Shown in pieces: positions 24,127 through 29,243 of a stretch of DNA of 29,243 nt. The notes under the pieces were generated by a model. The model worked only from the letters and a program-made list of their open reading frames with translations. It did no database searches and was not told the origin of the DNA. Made by a program: the position numbers and the translations under genes. This stretch comes from JAXGPP01 sp964436865 (GTDB lineage Bacteria; Planctomycetota; Planctomycetia; Pirellulales; Thermoguttaceae): positions 1 to 29,243 of the forward strand of contig CAYTFK010000050.1 in NCBI GenBank assembly GCA_964436865.1, given 5' to 3'. Each line of letters begins with the position of its first letter. Positions within the stretch are counted from its first letter, which is position 1.

Positions 24127-25896
24127 TCAAGGCCTCCCCGGATCGCTCTTCGGCAGATACTCCCGCCGCGGCTCCCACCAGGTGGGTTTGCGGATGACCT
24201 GCCGCGCCTGTGTGATCACTTCCTCCGCCAGCAGCGCATGCTCCGGCGACTCCATGCCCATCTGTGCCGCCTCCTGCGTCAGCCGGATGGCGAGAATGCT
24301 CAGCGCGCGGGCCAGGTCATCCTGCGTGCCGGCGACCGACCGGCACTGTGCGGCCAGCTTCTCGTACCCTTTGCTGTTGCCCGGCCGCACCTCGGCCGCA
24401 TATCGGCTCATCTCTTCGGTCCACCCGCGAACCGTCTCGAGCGAGGTCGACGGCAGACTGTTCGCGGCCGTCTCGCGAATCTCCACGAGCGTGTCCTGCA
24501 TCGGTTCGATCGCCTCGGCCAGCCCGGGCTCCGCCTTGGCCCGGCGGGCCAGAAACGCGCTCGTCTCAGCGGCGAAGCGATCGAACTCGAACACCCGATC
24601 GCGGATCATCCGGATGAAATCGGCCACATCATTGCACCACAGTTCGATCTGTGCCCGCCGCTTGACCTCCTCCCCCGCGTTGAAATACTCCTGCATCTTG
24701 TTGGTCATCGCGCAAACGGCCATCATGTGAGCCAGGAGCGGGCGCAGCTCGACGCCCTCGAAATCCAGCAGTCTCGCCGTCTCCTCTTTCCCGAGCACCT
24801 GCTCCATCACCCCGACCGGCGAACCCGTCGACGAATCGGGGTGAATCGGATGGGCTTCCAGAAAGTAGATCAACAGCTCGCCCGTTGGTGGGAATCGCTT
24901 CTCGAAGTGTACGATCGTCCTGTCTCCCTCAAACCAGAATGGGTAGTAGAACCAGCCGCGGATCCAGCGGCCCCACAGCTTCACCCGTTCGTGGCGGAAG
25001 TAGAATGGCCACTCGATGGCCTCGGAATCGATGAAGAAGTTGCCGATCCACTTTGCCTCAAGTGGCCGCTTCCAGGCGATGGCCGTATCGCGTTCCAGGT
25101 AAGCCGGTTTGAGCGGCTCGGCATGCCAGATGCCCTGTTTATCGATCGATGCAAGCGCGAAAGGCTGCCCGGCCATGTCGAATGTGAAGCCGTCGAGCAA
25201 CGATCCGTCGCTGGATCGCTCGAGCGCGGCACTCTGCTTCCCCGGCGGCCAAACGCCCACCAGCATCGAGTCCTCGCCTTCCACCAGCCCCACCAGGAGG
25301 TTGAGCGAGGGAACGTACAATCGGTTGCCCGGCGACTTCCTTTCGGCGTGATAGATGAAATCGCCGCCAATGAACGACGGCACGATCGCATAGCGGAGCC
25401 GCGCGTCGCGAACCGTCAGCCGCTCGGACTTTCCCGGCCGGAACTCGCAGATCCCGTCGGCCCGCATGTGCAGCGAGTAGTCGGGCCCGTCGGCCGCCGA
25501 GAAAACCTCCACCCCCAACCCGCCGTCAGCTTCGGAAGCCAAAACGCGGTACGACTTCTTTCCGCGCGGTCCGCCCATCGCCACAGCACAGCGTTTGATG
25601 AGCCGATCTGGCTGCCGGGCGTAGAAGACTACCTGTCCGCTTTCGCCGTCACACGCCGCTACGCTTTTCGACGAGACCAGCACCGGTGGGTGCTCCACCT
25701 TCACCGGCAGCCGATCCTCCGCGATGCGCACCGCCCCCGCCAGTTCGCCCAAGCTGCCGCCGAACGCTGACTTCGGCGCGAAGACGCTGACTCCTTTCGG
25801 CGCCGCCCCATCGGCCGCTGCCGCCCATGCACCCGCGGCCAGCATCAGCGTGGCAAGAATCGTGCATGACGCTGCCTTTACACCTGCTCTGGTCAT
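24127..25896 (-). CDS. Exported protein of unknown function, aromatic-rich centre and helical C-terminus
   Basis: I do not recognise this 589-aa protein. It begins with a clear signal peptide (CTILATLMLAAGAWAAAADG, cut near residue 28). Residues 35-330 look mostly beta-stranded, with a striking aromatic-rich run at about 283-331 (WIGNFF, WPFYF, WGRWIRGWFYYPFWF). Residues 385-570 are predicted by eye to be long amphipathic helices (for example ARRAKAEPGLAEAIEPMQD and ALSILAIRLTQEAAQMG). No catalytic motif is apparent. The start at 25896 has GGAGAA about 8 bases ahead and sits directly before the export signal; an upstream in-frame Met at 25986 lies over the SGNH gene. The stop is 2 bases from the FGE-like lipoprotein start, so the two are probably translated together and may work together in the periplasm or at the surface. 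Confidence 0.8.
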   Translation of the reverse strand: MTRAGVKAASCTILATLMLAAGAWAAAADGAAPKGVSVFAPKSAFGGSLGELAGAVRIAEDRLPVKVEHPPVLVSSKSVAACDGESGQVVFYARQPDRLIKRCAVAMGGPRGKKSYRVLASEADGGLGVEVFSAADGPDYSLHMRADGICEFRPGKSERLTVRDARLRYAIVPSFIGGDFIYHAERKSPGNRLYVPSLNLLVGLVEGEDSMLVGVWPPGKQSAALERSSDGSLLDGFTFDMAGQPFALASIDKQGIWHAEPLKPAYLERDTAIAWKRPLEAKWIGNFFIDSEAIEWPFYFRHERVKLWGRWIRGWFYYPFWFEGDRTIVHFEKRFPPTGELLIYFLEAHPIHPDSSTGSPVGVMEQVLGKEETARLLDFEGVELRPLLAHMMAVCAMTNKMQEYFNAGEEVKRRAQIELWCNDVADFIRMIRDRVFEFDRFAAETSAFLARRAKAEPGLAEAIEPMQDTLVEIRETAANSLPSTSLETVRGWTEEMSRYAAEVRPGNSKGYEKLAAQCRSVAGTQDDLARALSILAIRLTQEAAQMGMESPEHALLAEEVITQARQVIRKPTWWEPRREYLPKSDPGRP

Positions 25897-25951
25897 GTGC
25901 CGTTCTCCGGATGTTGAGCAATCCCGATCATGTTCGCAGGAAATCAGCATG

Positions 25952-27070
25952 TCAATCGGCCTCAAAAGCGGCAAAAGCTTCGTCACCGATCAGCCGCCGG
26001 GCCAGAAGCGCATAGCCCTCGGCCAGCGGATGGCTCGCGTCGGCATACAGCTCGCTCGGCAGTGCCGGCGGCAGGGCGTGCGGCACGCCCAACTCGGCAA
26101 GCCGGGCATCGATCCGGCGCTTGAACTGCCCGTACAGCGCCAGGCTTTGCGGCTGGAGCATGTGCTCGTTGAACGGCCCCACCAGAACAAACACCCGGTT
26201 GCCGCGGTCCCGCAGAAGCTCGAGCGACCGTTCGAAAGACCTCCATTGGAACGACTCCGCCAGGTCCACCCACGGCGGATTGAACATATCGATCCCTTGT
26301 TCGGTCCATGGTTCCGCCACCGGTTCGGGCGAAGGGGGCTCGTCCGGCGAAGGGAACTCGAACGTTATCGTGGCGGCCGGGTTCTCGTAAGGCTCCTCGA
26401 GCGTCCAGGCCAGCAGGTCCTGATCCGCGAAGTACGCCACGCGCAGGTGGTGAGTCCAGCTCAGAAACGGCAGATATCGCTGGGCCACGATGCTCAGTCG
26501 CGTCTCCAGCGGTTGCTTATAGCAGCCCAGCCGCGGCGAGAATTGAGGCACGAGCCGCGGATGATTGAACGACAATTCCTTTTCGCCCTGCAAGTCGTGC
26601 GTCGGAGAACTCATCCACAGCGGATTGCAGAACAAGACCACCTTCCGGTTGCGGATGTCGCGGCCGTAATGCTCGATCAGCCCGGCCAGCGCCGCCGGAT
26701 GGATCCCGTCGACGCCCAGGTTCGTGTAGGCCACTCTTTCGGCTGTTTCATTGAGGTAGTGGGTGAGCGTCTGGTGGCTGTCGACGTAATGCCCCCACAC
26801 AACCGAGTCGCCCACGAACAGCGTCCGATCATCAGCGGCCGCCTCACGGCACCAGCGGCGGTAGAGCCAGTAGTCTTCGCTCAGCGAGTACGGGATGCGA
26901 TAGTCTCCACCCGGCTCAAACGGCTCGATAGTCTCCCAGGCCAAAGGCAGGACCGCCAGGAAGACGGCGACCGTCGCGGCCATCGTCACCCAGCCGCGCG
27001 GCGAGAGCCAGATCTCGTTCGAGGCCAGCGTCGGCGGCGGGGAGGCGGTACGTTTGTCTCGGCCTGACAT
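25952..27070 (-). CDS. SGNH-hydrolase-like membrane protein, likely partner of the MBOAT acyltransferase
   Basis: A 372-aa protein with one N-terminal membrane helix (about 27-45, WVTMAATVAVFLAVLPLAW) and an extracytoplasmic SGNH-type domain. Seen: FVGDSVVWG (85-93) with Ser89 as candidate nucleophile, and DASH near the C-terminus (Asp344, His347), the family's DxxH pair. Proteins of this kind (AlgJ/AlgX, DltD-like) accept an acyl group passed by an MBOAT protein and place it on a polysaccharide or other surface polymer. The gene begins 11 bases after the MBOAT stop, which supports partnership. A longer reading upstream covers the MBOAT gene in another frame and was rejected. No strong ribosome site. 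The acyl group and acceptor are unknown. 55 bases separate it from the next gene. Confidence 0.82.
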   Translation of the reverse strand: MSGRDKRTASPPPTLASNEIWLSPRGWVTMAATVAVFLAVLPLAWETIEPFEPGGDYRIPYSLSEDYWLYRRWCREAAADDRTLFVGDSVVWGHYVDSHQTLTHYLNETAERVAYTNLGVDGIHPAALAGLIEHYGRDIRNRKVVLFCNPLWMSSPTHDLQGEKELSFNHPRLVPQFSPRLGCYKQPLETRLSIVAQRYLPFLSWTHHLRVAYFADQDLLAWTLEEPYENPAATITFEFPSPDEPPSPEPVAEPWTEQGIDMFNPPWVDLAESFQWRSFERSLELLRDRGNRVFVLVGPFNEHMLQPQSLALYGQFKRRIDARLAELGVPHALPPALPSELYADASHPLAEGYALLARRLIGDEAFAAFEAD

Positions 27071-27081
27071 GAACGCGCTCG

Positions 27082-28461
27082 TCAGAACTGGAAGTAGATG
27101 AACTGCTGGACGGCCGACGGAGTAAACAGGGCAATACAAACGATCATCGCAGCCACGAGCGCCGCCCGGACCGGCCCAAGCCGCACCACTCCGCGAAGCG
27201 GCGACTCGTAGATCCACTGATAAAGCCAGACCAAGCACACCAGCGAGAGCATCAATAGCGGAACACGCGGATCGGCCCAGGCGAAGCCGCCGCCGATTCG
27301 CGTCACGATGAGCCACGCATCGGAGAGGCTCTCCGCCCGGAAGAAGATCCAGGCAAAGCATACGAACACGAACACGCCCGGGATCTTGACCGCGCGGGGG
27401 ACGCGCTGGCGGTAGAATTCGCTCTCTTCCATTCGCCGCGTCAGAACGCGTCCCAGCCCGTGCAGCGCGCCCCAGATGACGAACGTCCACATCGCTCCGT
27501 GCCACAGCCCCGAAATGAGCATCGTCAGGAACATGTTGCGGTAGGTGCTCCAGGCGCCGTGGCGGTTGCCACCCAGGGGAATGTAGACGTAGTCTTTGAA
27601 CCACGTGGAGAGGCTGATGTGCCACCGCCGCCAGAAATCGCCCAAGCCGGTGGCCATGTAAGGATTGTTGAAATTGAGCATCAGCCGGATGCCGATCATC
27701 CGGCCGATTCCCCTCGCCATGTCGGTGTAGCCGCTGAAATCGAAGTAGATCTGCCAGGCGAACGCAAACGTTGCCAGCAGCAAGGCCGGGGCCTCCTGCT
27801 GGCTCGGCGAGACGTAGACCTGGTCGACGTACAGCGCAAGGTAGTCGGCCAGGATGACCTTCTTGAACAGCCCGACGACGAACAGCGACAAACCGTCGGC
27901 CACGTCCTGGCGCGTGACCTGCGGGGCCTGGCGGAGTTGCGGCAGCAGGTTGCTTGCCCGTTCGATCGGTCCGGCCACCAGTTGCGGAAAGAGCGAAACA
28001 AACGTGGCGTAGCGCAGAAAGCTCGTCTCCCGCTCGACCTGGCCGCGGTAATAGTCGATCGAGTAGCTCATCGACTGGAAGATGAAGAACGAGATCCCCA
28101 CCGGCAGGAGCACATCCGGCGCCGGAACCGCGTAGGGCACGTCTATCCACGCCAGGATCGCGTTCAGGTTGTCGGCCAGGAACGCCCCGTACTTGAAGAA
28201 GCTTAAGAGCCCCAAGCCATTGACCACGCTCAAAGCCAGCCACGGCTTCTTCCAGCGCGTGGAAGCCATCGCGGCCACCATCCAGTAGTCGAAGGTCGTC
28301 GCGTAGACCAAGAGCAGCAGATAAACCGGGTTCCACCACCCGTAGAACACATACGACGCGGCAAACAGCCAGGGGATCTTCAGCCGGGTGTTCTTGACCA
28401 GCAGATAGACCGAGTAGAAGACCAGGAAGAAGATCGCAAACGTCCAGGTCTGAAAGAGCAT
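27082..28461 (-). CDS. MBOAT-family O-acyltransferase (AlgI-like)
   Basis: A 459-aa multi-pass membrane enzyme of the membrane-bound O-acyltransferase family, of the AlgI/DltB branch. Seen: PVGISFFIFQSMSY (120-133), VAGPIERAS (162-170), WQIYFDFSGYTDMA (236-249), FWRRWHISLSTWFKDYVYIPLGGNR (276-300) and SGLWHGAMWTFVIWG (317-331), with His321 as the catalytic histidine and a second His at 334. These enzymes move an acyl group, commonly acetyl, across the membrane for transfer to surface polymers by a partner such as the SGNH protein encoded next. The ATG at 28461 is 9 bases after the deacetylase-family stop. Length is normal for AlgI (about 470). Polymer unknown: no alginate or cellulose genes are visible in the window. 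Confidence 0.95.
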   Translation of the reverse strand: MLFQTWTFAIFFLVFYSVYLLVKNTRLKIPWLFAASYVFYGWWNPVYLLLLVYATTFDYWMVAAMASTRWKKPWLALSVVNGLGLLSFFKYGAFLADNLNAILAWIDVPYAVPAPDVLLPVGISFFIFQSMSYSIDYYRGQVERETSFLRYATFVSLFPQLVAGPIERASNLLPQLRQAPQVTRQDVADGLSLFVVGLFKKVILADYLALYVDQVYVSPSQQEAPALLLATFAFAWQIYFDFSGYTDMARGIGRMIGIRLMLNFNNPYMATGLGDFWRRWHISLSTWFKDYVYIPLGGNRHGAWSTYRNMFLTMLISGLWHGAMWTFVIWGALHGLGRVLTRRMEESEFYRQRVPRAVKIPGVFVFVCFAWIFFRAESLSDAWLIVTRIGGGFAWADPRVPLLMLSLVCLVWLYQWIYESPLRGVVRLGPVRAALVAAMIVCIALFTPSAVQQFIYFQF

Positions 28462-28470
28462 CGCGGCGAT

Positions 28471-29243
28471 CTACTCGGAAAGAACCTGCAGATGGGCCGC
28501 GACCGACTCGGCCAACGCCTCAAGATTGTAGCCCCCTTCAAGCACCGCTACCAGCCGCCCTTGGCAGTGCTGGCGGGCAATCTCCCGCACGGACCGCGTC
28601 AACTCGCCATATCCTTGGGCAGTCACCTTCATGCCTCCCAGCGGGTCGTCCGTGTGCGCGTCAAAGCCGGCCGAGATGAGCACTAGCTCGGGCTGGAACT
28701 GGCGCGCGGCCGCATCGAGCTTCTGGAAGGCCCGGCGATACTCGCCGTCACCGGACCCGGCCGGCAGTGGCACATTGAGTTTGGTCCCCGCGGCGCGGCC
28801 CCGTCCGCGATCTTCGGCGGCGCCGGTGCCCGGATAAAAGGGAGACTGATGCACGGAAAAGTAGAAAACCGAGGGATCGTCGTCGAACACCGCCTGGGTA
28901 CCGTTGCCGTGGTGCACGTCCCAGTCGACGATCAGGATCCGCGAAAGACGGTGCTCCTGCTGCGCATACCGGGCGGCGATGGCCACATTGTTCAAGAGGC
29001 AGAATCCCATCGCGCGGTCGCGCATCGCATGGTGTCCGGGTGGGCGAACCGCGCAGAACGCGTTCTCGACTTCACCTTTCATCACCGCGTCGATTGCCGA
29101 CAGAACCCCGCCGACGGCGGCCACCGCCGCTTCATGCGACCGGGGCGATACGGGCGTGTCGCGCGAATCGACATACTCGGCGTTTTCCGCGCATAGCCGC
29201 TCGACGCGGGCGATGTACTCCGGGCTGTGGACGGCAGTCAGCC
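28471..29243 (-). CDS. Histone deacetylase family amidohydrolase, 5' end beyond the window
   Basis: About 257 residues are visible; the start lies past the right edge, since the frame stays open with family-like sequence (VHSPEYIARV) to the last base. Class I/II zinc deacetylase fold. Seen: CAVRPPGHHA, with the catalytic His pair, GFCLLNNVAIAA, ILIVDWDVHHGNGT (Asp and His zinc ligands), YFSVHQSPFYPGTG, ISAGFDAHTDDPLGG (third zinc Asp), and LEGGYNLEAL near the C-terminus. All key residues are present, so it is likely active. Bacterial members (AcuC/HDAH/acetylpolyamine hydrolase types) deacetylate proteins, polyamines or small molecules. An internal GTG at 29124 should not be used as the start because the upstream part is plainly part of the domain. 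It leads the putative minus-strand operon, 9 bases before the MBOAT gene. Confidence 0.94.
   Translation of the reverse strand, partial: LTAVHSPEYIARVERLCAENAEYVDSRDTPVSPRSHEAAVAAVGGVLSAIDAVMKGEVENAFCAVRPPGHHAMRDRAMGFCLLNNVAIAARYAQQEHRLSRILIVDWDVHHGNGTQAVFDDDPSVFYFSVHQSPFYPGTGAAEDRGRGRAAGTKLNVPLPAGSGDGEYRRAFQKLDAAARQFQPELVLISAGFDAHTDDPLGGMKVTAQGYGELTRSVREIARQHCQGRLVAVLEGGYNLEALAESVAAHLQVLSE

Noticed and set aside
27071..28339. N-terminal extension of the SGNH gene across the MBOAT gene
   Set aside because: The extension reads through MBOAT coding sequence in another frame and is Arg/Gly-rich without motifs; the Met at 27070 precedes a good membrane anchor.
1..29243. CRISPR arrays, tRNA or rRNA genes, insertion sequences, phage or toxin-antitoxin genes
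   Set aside because: No regularly spaced repeats, cloverleaf-like segments, conserved rRNA stretches or transposase/integrase motifs were found by reading both strands.

Overview
The window is high-GC DNA that most likely comes from a member of the Planctomycetota, probably a draft or metagenome assembly because a 100-N scaffold gap lies at 4597-4696. The best pointers are an ECF-type sigma factor followed by a membrane-anchored Ser/Thr kinase with a long Pro/Ala insert between its kinase lobes, large secreted PDZ and PKD-like proteins, a secreted sialidase, a formylglycine-generating-enzyme-like lipoprotein, Gly/Pro/Met-rich low-complexity stretches and sparse Shine-Dalgarno sites. The lineage is inferred from family content, not from a marker search.

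Left part (1-8450): a divergent adenylosuccinate synthetase paralogue on the plus strand converges on a minus-strand set. Read in transcription order from 8100 down, that set is a polyprenyl-phosphate glycosyltransferase (GT2), a flippase-like LPG-synthase-TM protein whose GTG start overlaps the upstream stop, a GT-C-like multi-pass membrane protein carrying a Gly/Met-rich insert and the assembly gap, and a fusion of a SAM methyltransferase with an FrhB/FdhB (F420 hydrogenase beta) module. The first three fit a lipid-linked sugar donor, membrane and transfer pathway for surface glycans or glycoproteins. The fusion may belong to it.

Middle part (8451-17267): on the plus strand lie the ECF sigma factor and Ser/Thr kinase pair, with a leader between them that can form alternative hairpins, then a secreted TIM-barrel-like protein, lepA (EF4), an intergenic cluster of short hairpins resembling a REP-type element, and hemW.

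Right part (17389-29243): everything is on the minus strand. Read from the right edge, it holds a histone-deacetylase-family amidohydrolase (5' end cut by the window), an MBOAT O-acyltransferase with an SGNH-hydrolase partner (an AlgI/AlgJ-like O-acetylation pair), an unrecognised 589-residue exported protein, the FGE-like lipoprotein, an exo-sialidase, and after 258 bases a 1428-residue secreted protein with two PDZ domains, an HExxH metalloprotease core and PKD-like repeats. Gaps from the deacetylase to the sialidase are only 2-55 bases, so this is a plausible operon. The most unusual items are the methyltransferase-FrhB fusion, the PDZ/metalloprotease/PKD protein and the divergent PurA paralogue.
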